From positions 1-55,326 of the forward strand of contig DDTD01000036.1 of NCBI GenBank assembly GCA_002344005.1: a DNA stretch of 55,326 nt, written 5' to 3'. This document shows, in pieces, positions 36,538 to 45,407 of this stretch. The stretch is from Ignavibacteria bacterium UBA2373. GTDB taxonomy: Bacteria > Bacteroidota > Ignavibacteria > Kapaibacteriales > UBA961. The notes below the pieces were generated by a model that ran no database searches, had not been told where the DNA came from, and saw only the letters and a program-made list of their open reading frames with translations. Position 1 is the first letter of the stretch, and every line of letters begins with the position of its first letter. The position numbers and the translations under genes were made by a program.

Positions 36538-36575
36538 AAAAGCCGCAGGAATTAGTCAATCGTTATTTCTGCGGC
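36538..36575 (-). terminator. Terminator overlapping the 3' end of mfd
   Basis: GCCGCAG (36542-36548) and CTGCGGC (36569-36575) enclose 20 bases. On the minus strand the stem is followed by TTTTG (36541-36538). The stop codon of mfd at 36552-36554 lies in the loop and the 5' arm is coding sequence. The T-run is short, so strength is uncertain. Confidence 0.6.
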
Positions 36576-39500
36576 AATTGCTTTTATAATATCAAGAGCA
36601 TGCTCTCGATTTTCGACGGGTATGGACACAAATGCTTTTTTTCCTGTTTGCTTAAATTGCGCTCCATTGATGGATGAAATTGCTGCCGCAAAATGAGGAA
36701 ATACAAATTCATAAAACTCTTTCGCAGTTTCAGCAGGCAATTCAATAATCAATTCTTTTTTCTGATAACTGATGCGATGGAAACCATATTCCATTCCCAC
36801 GATACGTAACTCAATAACAAAAAGTAAATTTTCGGCTTCTTTGGGTAATCTGCCATATCTGTCACGCAATTCTGATGATATATTATGTAATTCCGTGTGG
36901 CTTCGCACATTGAATAAACGCTTATAAAATTCATAACGTTCAGTGCTGTCAGAGACATATGAATCCGGCAACAAACAATCGGATGCGATGTCAATCGAAA
37001 TTTCTTCATTGACAATTTTCTTTTTCTTTAATTGCGGTTCATCATAACCTGCGAATAATTCACTGAATTCTGTTGTGCGTAATTCACTCACGGCTTCGTC
37101 AAGTATTTTTTGATATAATTCATAGCCCATTTCAATAATAAAACCACTTTGCTCTCCACCCAATAAATTACCAGCACCACGAATTTCTAAATCACGCATA
37201 GCTAATTGGAAACCACTGCCAAGATCTGTACATTCTTCAAGTGCCTGTAATCGGCGCAAAGCTGTTTTACCGATAGTTTTAACCGGTGGCACAAGTAATG
37301 AGCAATATGCTTGAATATTCGAGCGACCTACCCTTCCGCGTAATTGATACAATTCTGCCAAACCAAAATTATGAGCATTATGAATAAACATTGTATTCGC
37401 ATTTGGAATATCAAGTCCCGATTCCACAATTTTGGTTGCTAAAAGAACATCATATTTTCTTTCGATAAATTTTTCCATCACATCTTCCAATCGCTCGGTT
37501 TCCATTTGTCCATGAGCAATGCCACATCGTAAATGCGGTATCAATTGCACTAATGCCGCGTGATAATTGGTCAAATCCGCAATTCGGTCACTAACAAAAA
37601 ATATTTGTCCTCCACGATCTAATTCACGCTGAATAATTTCTTTCACCATATCATTATTCCATTCAGTGATGCGTGTTTGGACAGGTAAACGATTGCGGGG
37701 CGGAGTTTCGATTACACTCAAATCTCTTGCCCCCATAAGTGAAAAATTTAATGTTCTCGGAATAGGGGTTGCCGTCAGTGTTAATGTATCAACGGAAACA
37801 CGCATTTGTCGTAATTTTTCTTTTGCACCCACTCCAAAACGCTGCTCTTCATCAATAATTAATAAACCCAATGATTTAGGCAATATATCTTTGCTCAATA
37901 CTCTGTGAGTACCAATAAGTATATCAATTTTTCCTTCCGAGAATTTTGCTAAAATTTCTTTTTGTTCACTGCCCGTGCGGAAACGTGATAGAACATCTAT
38001 GGCTACAGGATAACGATGCAAACGATCGCGGAAAGTCACAAAATGCTGCTGTGCCAGAATTGTTGTCGGCACTAACACGATAACTTGTTTGCCGGCTTGT
38101 ACTGCTTTAAATGCTGCACGAATAGCAACCTCGGTTTTACCGAATCCGACATCGCCACACACTAATCTATCCATCGGTTGTCTGGATTCCATATCTTTTT
38201 TTACATCCGCCGTTGCTTTTGCCTGATCGGGCGTATCTTCATAGATAAAACCGGCTTCAAATTCTTTTTGCCATGTAGTATCGGCAGGATATGCATAACC
38301 CGGTTGTGATTTTCTCAGAGCATAAATTCGTATTAATTCACGCGCAATATCTTTTAATTTTCCTTTAGTTTTTGCCTTTTTTCTTTCCCATTCACTGCTG
38401 CCCAATTTACTTAATTTGGGTGAGGTTTCATTATTGGCACTGTATTTCTGTACTTTATGCAGATGGTGTAAATGCACATACAAAATATCATTATTCTCAT
38501 ATATCAATCGGATACATTCTTGCTTGCTTCCGGCAATAGTTAATGTTTCTAAGCCATCGAATTTTCCTATACCTTTATCTACGTGCACAACAAAATCACC
38601 GCGATGCAATTGTGCTAATTCCCGCAAAGTTATACCGGTAAATTTTTGTCCTTTTTTCGATGTCTGAAAATGTTTTCTATCAAATATTTGATGTTCGGTA
38701 ATTAAAGCGGCTTTACTTTCGGAAAAAATAAACCCCTTTGATAATGAATGCGGTATATGTTTAACTCTGCGTAAAACTAATGCATTATCTGCCATTGTAT
38801 CATCTAATTCCGATTCATCATTTTCTAATGTGGCAATAATTAAATCATGTATTCTGCGACTGTTTGTTGTGCCGTCAGCAGCAATAAATATATGAATATC
38901 TTGCAAAGCCAATGTACGTAATTCTGTTGTTAATTGAACGACAGAACCATTATAGACAGGTTGCGGGAATGATTTAATAATAATATCCGAGGATTGCAAT
39001 GGATTCATATGTATGGTTTTATATTGCATAAAACGCTCAAATACCTGGCTCAAATCGGCATTATGGCAACCGGCTTCAATAGAATGTGGCGCATCAAGTA
39101 TAAACACCGACGATGCCGAAAAATGGTCGAATAATGTAATATTATCCAATGTTTCCGTTTGTTGAAATAAATGGGCAATTATTTCAACTGTACGATGTTC
39201 ACGAATACTTCTTTGTGATAATGGATCAAATTCTCGAATTGAATCAACAGTATCACCCCAAAATTCTATGCGCAGCGGATTGTCCCAACCAAGTGCAAAC
39301 ACATCCACGATACCTCCGCGCACTGCCATATCACCTTGTTGTTCGACAAAATCCTTGCGCTGAAACCCCTGATGCCCCAGCATATTGACAAATTCTTGAA
39401 AAACCAAGGTGGTATTTTGTGTGATAGTTATCCTGTATTGGCGCAATGAGTCGGGCGGCGGTACTTGAAATGTGAATGAATCAGGTGTGGCTATGGTTAA

Positions 39501-39869
39501 GGTCGAAGACTCTCTTTGGAGTAAAGCCAAACCATCAATACTGCTGACAACCCGCTCATCAAGATCCTCGGCGGTAAAGCGCAAATGTTTATCCGGCTCA
39601 ACAAAAAGTGCTATGTTTTCTTGCCCGATGAGCATCCCCATATCGTGCAACCATTCCAATGCTTCCTCCTTCGTATCGGTTATCACAACCAGAGGTACTT
39701 TGCTGCGCTTGAGTAGTAATGCCACCACTAATGAGCGTAATGAGCCGGACAATGTTTTTACGGACACCATGCCACGATTATCAGAGAGAAACTCCGACAT
39801 ATCATCCATAAAGTGCTGTTTTTCAATACGATGGAGCAACGCTTCAAAACCGGTATGTAAATCTTTCAT
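36552..39869 (-). CDS. mfd: Transcription-repair coupling factor Mfd
   Basis: 1105 residues. Mfd displaces RNA polymerase stalled at DNA damage and recruits UvrA. In order: UvrB-like N-terminal region (to about 330, with DFVEQQGDMAVRGGIVDVFA), the CarD-like polymerase-interaction domain (HRGDFVVHVDKGIGKFDGLE, about 425-500), then RecG-like translocase modules with Walker A CGDVGFGKTEVAIRAAF, DEEQRFG, TATPIPRTL, and motif VI YQLRGRVGRSN. The C-terminal TRCF domain ends the protein (from about 985). The length is slightly shorter than the E. coli protein (1148). It stands alone, transcribed toward pyrC. Confidence 0.97.
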   Translation of the reverse strand: MKDLHTGFEALLHRIEKQHFMDDMSEFLSDNRGMVSVKTLSGSLRSLVVALLLKRSKVPLVVITDTKEEALEWLHDMGMLIGQENIALFVEPDKHLRFTAEDLDERVVSSIDGLALLQRESSTLTIATPDSFTFQVPPPDSLRQYRITITQNTTLVFQEFVNMLGHQGFQRKDFVEQQGDMAVRGGIVDVFALGWDNPLRIEFWGDTVDSIREFDPLSQRSIREHRTVEIIAHLFQQTETLDNITLFDHFSASSVFILDAPHSIEAGCHNADLSQVFERFMQYKTIHMNPLQSSDIIIKSFPQPVYNGSVVQLTTELRTLALQDIHIFIAADGTTNSRRIHDLIIATLENDESELDDTMADNALVLRRVKHIPHSLSKGFIFSESKAALITEHQIFDRKHFQTSKKGQKFTGITLRELAQLHRGDFVVHVDKGIGKFDGLETLTIAGSKQECIRLIYENNDILYVHLHHLHKVQKYSANNETSPKLSKLGSSEWERKKAKTKGKLKDIARELIRIYALRKSQPGYAYPADTTWQKEFEAGFIYEDTPDQAKATADVKKDMESRQPMDRLVCGDVGFGKTEVAIRAAFKAVQAGKQVIVLVPTTILAQQHFVTFRDRLHRYPVAIDVLSRFRTGSEQKEILAKFSEGKIDILIGTHRVLSKDILPKSLGLLIIDEEQRFGVGAKEKLRQMRVSVDTLTLTATPIPRTLNFSLMGARDLSVIETPPRNRLPVQTRITEWNNDMVKEIIQRELDRGGQIFFVSDRIADLTNYHAALVQLIPHLRCGIAHGQMETERLEDVMEKFIERKYDVLLATKIVESGLDIPNANTMFIHNAHNFGLAELYQLRGRVGRSNIQAYCSLLVPPVKTIGKTALRRLQALEECTDLGSGFQLAMRDLEIRGAGNLLGGEQSGFIIEMGYELYQKILDEAVSELRTTEFSELFAGYDEPQLKKKKIVNEEISIDIASDCLLPDSYVSDSTERYEFYKRLFNVRSHTELHNISSELRDRYGRLPKEAENLLFVIELRIVGMEYGFHRISYQKKELIIELPAETAKEFYEFVFPHFAAAISSINGAQFKQTGKKAFVSIPVENREHALDIIKAIAAEITID

Positions 39870-40089
39870 AATCGTTTATCAAGAAATCTATTTTGCACAC
39901 TTGGAGAAATTGGACAATAATTGAGCGGCATGTGACGGCACAAACCTACAAACATTGGTGAATCCACAACAGGCATTATCAAATACGGAAACAATCCTTA
40001 CTTAAAAAATTCATCTCATTTTCTTGCCTAATGGAATGACTTTCGTAATTTTCGCACTCAAATCATAGTATTATTATCCTTTGCACTCT
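39870..40089. other. Divergent intergenic region between mfd and the lipoprotein gene
   Basis: 220 bases that must hold both promoters. No exact TAnnTTTG box was found; TATTTTG at 39884-39893 is one base short. A TGACGGCA octamer lies at 39933-39940 and recurs before the genes at 27216 and 52199. No small gene is apparent. Confidence 0.3.
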
Positions 40090-41019
40090 ATGAAAACTAT
40101 AAACAAAACACGGAACTACCTCAGTATATCAATATTTATAGTCATTTCAATCATCGCTTCCGGCTGTGGTGATAAAGAAGCAATTCAAAAATTGCAAGCT
40201 GAGAATGAGCAATACAAGGAAGTCTTAGAAATATCTACACAAAAGGAAGCTATACAAGATGAACTCTTAGGTTCTACTGTGGCGATTAATGAAGTCTATG
40301 ACAAACTTATGTATTTGTCAAATGAACAAATTAAAGACCCTACCAAAAGAAATAGTGTCACCTCATCTGTCTTGATTTCTACCTTAGATTCATTGACCAG
40401 TCTTATTCGTAACAGTAAAAGTAAAATCGAATCCCTAGAGAAAAAGATTGGTCAAATCGAACTACAGAACCCGAATATGAAATTGTCCACAGCGGCTATT
40501 CGTAATAAATTGAGTGAGTTAAAAGATCAATATTTCCGCCATGAAGGGGAAGTGAAATCACTCTACACGAATGTTGCTACTGTTGCAGCATCCGACAAAA
40601 ACCTTACTGCAAACGATAAGAAAAAATTAGAACAAGCAACCGGAGCACCTCTCGGTACGACAATGCAGATACTTTCCAATGAAGGTCATTACATTGTCGG
40701 CAATGAAGAAGAGTTAAAAAAAGCAGATGTGGTTGTTGAAGAAGGTGGTGCTAAATTATGGGTTTTTGGTAAAGTAGGAACAGCATTGGTTCCCGCTAAA
40801 GAAATGAAAGAAAATCATTTCTCTAAAATTATGATCCATGATCAGACAATTATACGTTTTCCGCGAAAAGCCAAAGATTATCGTATAGTTTCGGCACATA
40901 ACCCTAAACTATTAAAGCCCAATTTTGATAATGATGAACATATTGTTTCGGTTACGGTCTTAAATACCTCTAAATTTTGGTACACGTCTCCTTATCTTAT
41001 TATCGCCATTGATGATTAA
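40090..41019 (+). CDS. Coiled-coil lipoprotein, Cbp1-like architecture
   Basis: 309 residues from the ATG at 40090; a TTG three codons earlier is in frame but less likely. The signal ends in IIASGCGDKEA with a typical lipobox Cys. Residues about 35-185 are charged and heptad-like, a probable coiled coil (IQKLQAENEQYKEVLE). The C-terminal 110 residues form a beta-rich domain opening with HYIVGNEEELKKADVVVEEG and containing FSKIMIHDQTIIRFPRKAK and VSAHNPKLLKP. The same order of coiled coil and YxVG-x-x-ELK domain occurs in Cbp1-like lipoproteins of Bacteroidetes. Function is unproven. It precedes the sensor kinase by 39 bases, with a hairpin between. Confidence 0.8.
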   Translation: MKTINKTRNYLSISIFIVISIIASGCGDKEAIQKLQAENEQYKEVLEISTQKEAIQDELLGSTVAINEVYDKLMYLSNEQIKDPTKRNSVTSSVLISTLDSLTSLIRNSKSKIESLEKKIGQIELQNPNMKLSTAAIRNKLSELKDQYFRHEGEVKSLYTNVATVAASDKNLTANDKKKLEQATGAPLGTTMQILSNEGHYIVGNEEELKKADVVVEEGGAKLWVFGKVGTALVPAKEMKENHFSKIMIHDQTIIRFPRKAKDYRIVSAHNPKLLKPNFDNDEHIVSVTVLNTSKFWYTSPYLIIAIDD

Positions 41020-41037
41020 TATAGTATCATCTTTTTT
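41011..41037 (+). terminator. Small terminator overlapping the end of the lipoprotein gene
   Basis: GATGAT (41011-41016), which encodes the last two residues, pairs with ATCATC (41026-41031) and is followed by six T (41032-41037). The six-pair, AT-containing stem is weak, so it may attenuate rather than stop transcription into the sensor kinase gene. Confidence 0.5.
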
Positions 41038-41058
41038 CACAACCAATACATAAAGAGA

Positions 41059-44000
41059 ATGAAATCTTTTTGTCGCTTGTTTTTCTGTGTATGTATCGGG
41101 ATAATCAGCTTTCAATGTGAAAATTACGCTTTATCCCCATCACGACAAATCACACAATTTATCCATGACAATTGGTCTGTGCAAGATGGTTTGCCGCCCG
41201 GTATGGTAACATCTATAACACAATCAAAAGAAGGATACCTTTGGTTGGGAACTTTTGGCGGTTTAGTACGCTACGATGGTGCACGATTTACTATATTTGA
41301 TAAAAGCGTACAACAATTACAAATGTCTGATAAAATATTTGCGGTTGCCACATCGGGTGACGGTTCTATCTATTTTGCCACTGCCGCCGGACTATTTATT
41401 GCAAAACAGAACAGTATTGAACCAATAAAAATTGCTTCCATTGGCACTAATGAACAAATAAATAAATTATATGTTGATAAAAATAATGTACTTTGGATTG
41501 GAACTTCGGCTGGATTATTAAGAAAAGAACAAACAACTGTTCAAAAAATTCATTCAGCCGAACAATTACCTCGTGGATTTCGATATTCACTTGCCGAAAG
41601 CACCGATGGTTCTGTCTATATAGGTACGCCCGATGGAATATTCTCTTATCGCAATGCAAAAGTATCACGAGTAGAGTCGCAATATTTCCAAGGTTTGGTC
41701 ACTGCACTTGCCGTTGATAATAATAATTCATTGTGGATAGGAACCAATAGCGGACTTGGACGCAAATCAACAATCTCAGAATTAGTCATCACGCGCGCCG
41801 ATGGGCTTGCCGGTGATGTTATTCAATCATTATTTACCGATTCTGACGGTAATGTTTGGATTGGCACAAATCAAGGTTTAAGCCGTGCTTCTGCCGCCGG
41901 AATGATTAGCAGTGCCCCTACGTCAATGTTCCCATCGGATGTGATACTTTCGATTTATGAAGACAAAGAAAAAAATATTTGGATAGGAACTTTTTCTAAT
42001 GGGCTGCACAGATTACGTGATGGCACATTTACGACATTATCCTCTACCGAAGGTTTATCCGATGATTTTACACGCTCCATTCTGCAAACAAAAGACGGAG
42101 CTTTATGGATTGGGGCTTCGAATGGCTTAAACCGATACCATAAAGGAGGGCTGACATTTTATTCCTATAAAAATGGTTTAATCGGCAATGAAGTGAATGC
42201 TCTTTGTGAATCAGCGGATGGCACTTTATGGATTGGGGCTGCACCCGGTTATATAACACAATTCAAAAATGGTACATTTACAGGTATTCCCATATCACCG
42301 GAAAATTCGCCAGACCCCGTCTATTCCCTCTTTGAAGATTCACGAGGCATACTATGGATTGGTTCAGAAAATTCTTTATTGATGCTGAAAAATGGGCAAA
42401 TATCTCGCATTGGAACCGATAAAGGATTATTAAGAGGGCTTTATACCAATATCAGCCAAGATAAAAATGGAACTCTTTGGTTTATTGCCTATGGCGGTGG
42501 TATTGTGTCATTTTCTAAAGGTATATTCAAAACATTTACAAAAAAAGATGGCTTGCCCACTCCATTTATTAAATCTGTGTATCATACACCCAAAGGTGAA
42601 ATATTATTCGGTACTGATGGCAAAGGCATAATACGTCGTACCAAAAACAAGAATTTTATCGCTATTACTAAGAAAAACGGTTTGCCCCATGATGATATTT
42701 TTCATATTGCTTCGGACAATACAGGACAATTATGGTGCAGCACAAGCAGAGGAATTTTTTCGTGTTCATTAGCCGATATTGAAAAATATACAGTCGAAAA
42801 CAATACTCCCATCACAGCCGTAACCTATGGCACCCGTGACGGATTAGTTGGCGTAGAATGCAATAGCGGTTTTTTTCCTGCCGGTTGGACAATGAATGAC
42901 GGCACTATGTGTTTTCCTACGGTCAGAGGGGTAGCTTTTGTGAATCCTCAAAAAGGTACAAAAAATATGATACCTCCGCCTGTGATTATTGAAAATTACA
43001 GCGTGAATGGTGAATCCCCTCTTATGATTTCCGAAGAAAATACTATTCAAGCCGGCGTTGAACGCATAGCAATCTCCTATACTGCTTTATCATTAGTTGC
43101 TCCCGAAAAAATACGTTTCAAATATATGTTGGAAGGTTTTGATAATTCATGGGTGGAATATGGTAATGAAAGAACTGTGTATTTTACCAATTTGGCTCCG
43201 GGTAATTATACCTTAAAAATCATTGCTTGCAATAATGACGGTGTATGGAATAATGTGGGAGCATCAGCCACATTTGTTGTTTTACCATTTTTCTGGCAAA
43301 CTCTCTGGTTCAAAATACTGTTAGGTATAGTCGCGTGTATTGTGCTGTACGGTATTTATGTGCTGCGCGTCCGTTCTTTGCAAAAAAAGCAGCGCGAATT
43401 GGAAAGCATTGTCGAAGAACGCACCAATGATTTACGTAATGTCAATCAGTCCTTGCAACTTGCCAATACAACACTTGAAAAAAGCATTAAAGAAATAGCG
43501 GCACTTAATGAAGATCTTATTGAACTCAATAATGAAAAAAATGAATTTTTGGGTATTGCGGCTCATGATTTGAAAAATCCTCTTTCAGGCATAATGCTCA
43601 CCGCTAAAAATGTGCAATCATTTATTCATGCTCTTAAGCCCGATGACATAAAAAATATGATGAGCAAGGTAGAAACATCGGCTCATCGTATGAGAGATAT
43701 TATCGGTAATTTATTGGATGTGAATGCTATTGAATCGGGTAAACTCCAACTGAAACCGGAAAAATTCGATATTGCAACGGTTATCGAATCCATTTGTCAG
43801 GAAAATGATGAAAAAGCCAAAGAAAAGAATATTATTTTACGCAAGGATATTAGTTCCTATCATGTATTTGCCGATAAAGCAGCTACCCATGAAATAATTG
43901 ATAATTTGCTGTCCAATGCTATAAAATTCTCCCCTTTTGATAAAGAAATTTTTATTATCACCAAAAAAAATGGCGATGCCATAGTCTGCGAAATTAAAGA

Positions 44001-44205
44001 TCAGGGTCCGGGATTAACTGAAGAAGATATGAAAAAAGTATTCGGTAAATTTGCTCGTCTGTCTGCCCGCCCAACAGGAGGCGAACATTCTACGGGCTTG
44101 GGACTTTCTATTGTCAAACGCTTGGCAGAATCAATGAAAGGCAAAGTGTGGTGTGAAAGCATTCATGGTCAAGGAGCTTCCTTTTTTGTGGGATTACCAC
44201 AGTGA
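41059..44205 (+). CDS. Two-component-regulator-propeller sensor histidine kinase
   Basis: 1048 residues. Signal peptide, then a periplasmic double propeller (about 30-640) made of at least twelve Reg_prop blades recognisable as LWIGT/S-x-x-GL (YLWLGTFGGLVRYDG, VLWIGTSAGLLR, NVWIGTNQGLSR and others). A Y_Y_Y domain follows (RFKYMLEGFDNSWVEYG), then one membrane helix (about 745-767), a coiled coil, HisKA with the phospho-acceptor His836 (AAHDLKNPLSG), and HATPase with Asn953 (NLLSNAIKFSP), DQGPGLTEEDM and TGLGLSIVKRL. Unlike many Bacteroidetes hybrid sensors there is no receiver or AraC domain, and no response regulator gene is adjacent, so its partner lies elsewhere. The ligand is unknown; such sensors often detect polysaccharide fragments. 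Confidence 0.94.
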   Translation: MKSFCRLFFCVCIGIISFQCENYALSPSRQITQFIHDNWSVQDGLPPGMVTSITQSKEGYLWLGTFGGLVRYDGARFTIFDKSVQQLQMSDKIFAVATSGDGSIYFATAAGLFIAKQNSIEPIKIASIGTNEQINKLYVDKNNVLWIGTSAGLLRKEQTTVQKIHSAEQLPRGFRYSLAESTDGSVYIGTPDGIFSYRNAKVSRVESQYFQGLVTALAVDNNNSLWIGTNSGLGRKSTISELVITRADGLAGDVIQSLFTDSDGNVWIGTNQGLSRASAAGMISSAPTSMFPSDVILSIYEDKEKNIWIGTFSNGLHRLRDGTFTTLSSTEGLSDDFTRSILQTKDGALWIGASNGLNRYHKGGLTFYSYKNGLIGNEVNALCESADGTLWIGAAPGYITQFKNGTFTGIPISPENSPDPVYSLFEDSRGILWIGSENSLLMLKNGQISRIGTDKGLLRGLYTNISQDKNGTLWFIAYGGGIVSFSKGIFKTFTKKDGLPTPFIKSVYHTPKGEILFGTDGKGIIRRTKNKNFIAITKKNGLPHDDIFHIASDNTGQLWCSTSRGIFSCSLADIEKYTVENNTPITAVTYGTRDGLVGVECNSGFFPAGWTMNDGTMCFPTVRGVAFVNPQKGTKNMIPPPVIIENYSVNGESPLMISEENTIQAGVERIAISYTALSLVAPEKIRFKYMLEGFDNSWVEYGNERTVYFTNLAPGNYTLKIIACNNDGVWNNVGASATFVVLPFFWQTLWFKILLGIVACIVLYGIYVLRVRSLQKKQRELESIVEERTNDLRNVNQSLQLANTTLEKSIKEIAALNEDLIELNNEKNEFLGIAAHDLKNPLSGIMLTAKNVQSFIHALKPDDIKNMMSKVETSAHRMRDIIGNLLDVNAIESGKLQLKPEKFDIATVIESICQENDEKAKEKNIILRKDISSYHVFADKAATHEIIDNLLSNAIKFSPFDKEIFIITKKNGDAIVCEIKDQGPGLTEEDMKKVFGKFARLSARPTGGEHSTGLGLSIVKRLAESMKGKVWCESIHGQGASFFVGLPQ

Positions 44206-44436
44206 TGTATGTGAGTGGATATGAATGACTAAAGAGATAAACAAAACTCTATACAAAAATTGTCACATAATTAACTACAATCTAACATGACTTTATCTTC
44301 TTAACCGAGAACATAGTTCATTGTATTCATATCAATTCGTCATTCCATTTATAAAAGTTTGTTAATTTACATTGTAATGTCGGTGCATTGGCTAAAAAAT
44401 GGTTCATTTACTTTTGCCGAAGAACGGCTTTCTTGA
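44206..44436. other. Intergenic region between convergent sensor kinase and HEPN/Abi_C gene
   Basis: 231 AT-rich bases with no convincing ORF. A small hairpin GCCG/CGGC around GAAGAA-like bases occurs near 44417-44430, but no T-run suited to either gene follows it. Nothing else is seen; in particular no second copy of the inverted repeat found on the other side of the HEPN gene. Confidence 0.3.
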
Positions 44437-45165
44437 CTATACTTTTTTTGTCCTAAACTCATAGGTTTCAAGTAGAAATGATGTCATTGTCCCCGCCAAA
44501 TTTACAGCAAGTTCAGCGTGTCGTGAGGTCGGTTTTACATATGAACTCTTTTTCCCGTGAGAGTCACTAAGTTTATTTCTTAATGCTCCAAGTCCTTCAA
44601 CAACTGTTTGACAACCACCTAAAATCTGTTCAGTGTGCTGGTCAGGTGCAAGGTTTAAGTTTTCTGCTGTCATTTTATATAGTTTTGGCAAGTCAAGGTC
44701 GTCCTTGTATGTTACGCTTAAACTGTCAAGAACAAATTTACAGGTAGTTTCAATTAAAGTCCTTGCAGTTGTAATTGCCCCTTCTGGGTCGTCAACTTTT
44801 CGTTCTAACGCTTTAATCCATTGCAATTTTATATACTCTTGACTGAATTTTTCAATTGACTTTGAAGTACTTTTGTCAATAATTCCGTTTTGCTTGGTTT
44901 CAATGTAGTTAAGAACATTTGAAAACTCATTCCATAAATACTGTCTTCGTTCAACGTAAGTAGAGAATTTGAATTTAATAAATTGCCAAAACTGACCACT
45001 CGTTCTAATTGTCAATAAAAACTCAGGTAGATAACTTTTTATTTCAGTGTTGTTAAGTAATTCATTTCTTAGATTCTTATAATCTTCATCTTCACAACTT
45101 CCACCTGTCGCAATTGCGATAAGTAAATTTTGAAGAGTGTCAATTTTAGTTTGCAAATCTTTCAT
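44437..45165 (-). CDS. Abortive-infection (Abi_C)/HEPN-type protein
   Basis: 242 residues from the ATG at 45165; the frame is open for 58 more codons upstream, but that part lacks coding character and contains an inverted repeat. The C-terminal half matches the abortive infection C-terminal domain: PEGAITTARTLIETTCKFVL, LPKLYKMTAENLNL, and the HEPN-type RNase motif R-x6-H at Arg196-His203 (ALRNKLSDSHG). HEPN proteins of this kind cleave RNA in phage defence or toxin-antitoxin systems. No antitoxin or nucleotidyltransferase partner gene is adjacent. It is transcribed alone and looks like an acquired accessory gene. A defence role is inference from the family. Confidence 0.78.
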   Translation of the reverse strand: MKDLQTKIDTLQNLLIAIATGGSCEDEDYKNLRNELLNNTEIKSYLPEFLLTIRTSGQFWQFIKFKFSTYVERRQYLWNEFSNVLNYIETKQNGIIDKSTSKSIEKFSQEYIKLQWIKALERKVDDPEGAITTARTLIETTCKFVLDSLSVTYKDDLDLPKLYKMTAENLNLAPDQHTEQILGGCQTVVEGLGALRNKLSDSHGKKSSYVKPTSRHAELAVNLAGTMTSFLLETYEFRTKKV

Positions 45166-45187
45166 TGTTGTAATCTCGTTTTGAATT

Positions 45188-45249
45188 GCCGCATAACATT
45201 TCGGGGCGTTGGTCGTATGCTGGCAAAAAAAATGTGCCATTATGGAGCG
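45188..45249. repeat. Imperfect inverted repeat upstream of the HEPN gene (attC-like in shape)
   Basis: The left arm GCCGCATAACATTT (45188-45201) pairs with the right arm AAATGT, GCC, ATTAT, GGA, GCGGC (45230-45248), leaving unpaired triplets only on one arm. A second, inner pair is GCCGCAT with ATGCTGGC (45217-45224). Asymmetric bulges on one arm are a feature of integron attC sites, but the core sequences RYYYAAC and GTTRRRY are only approximate (GCATAAC/GTTATGC). It sits 23 bases before the HEPN start codon. Confidence 0.35.
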
Positions 45250-45339
45250 GCTTTTAAACTGAAGCACATCTCTCATATTAACCCAAAACGCATTCTTTTC
45301 CTCAAAACTACAAAATTTTGTCTTCACAGACAAGTACAT

Positions 45340-45374
45340 AAAAAAAGAGCGGATGTTATTCTACATTCCGCTCT
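45340..45374 (-). terminator. Rho-independent terminator of the acyl-CoA dehydrogenase gene
   Basis: AGAGCGG (45346-45352) and CCGCTCT (45368-45374) form the stem, extended by ATGT/ACAT with a small bulge. Seven T residues follow on the minus strand (45346-45340). It separates this gene from the downstream HEPN gene. Confidence 0.9.
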
Positions 45375-45407
45375 GTTTTATATAAGTATTGTTCTACTGT
45401 GAGAGAT

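Noticed and set aside
44417..44430. GCCG/CGGC mini-hairpin downstream of the HEPN gene as terminator
   Set aside because: The stem has only four pairs and is not followed by a T-run on the minus strand.
45166..45339. 58 extra N-terminal codons of the HEPN gene
   Set aside because: The stretch contains the inverted repeat, and the translated part has no protein-like character; family homology starts after the ATG at 45165.
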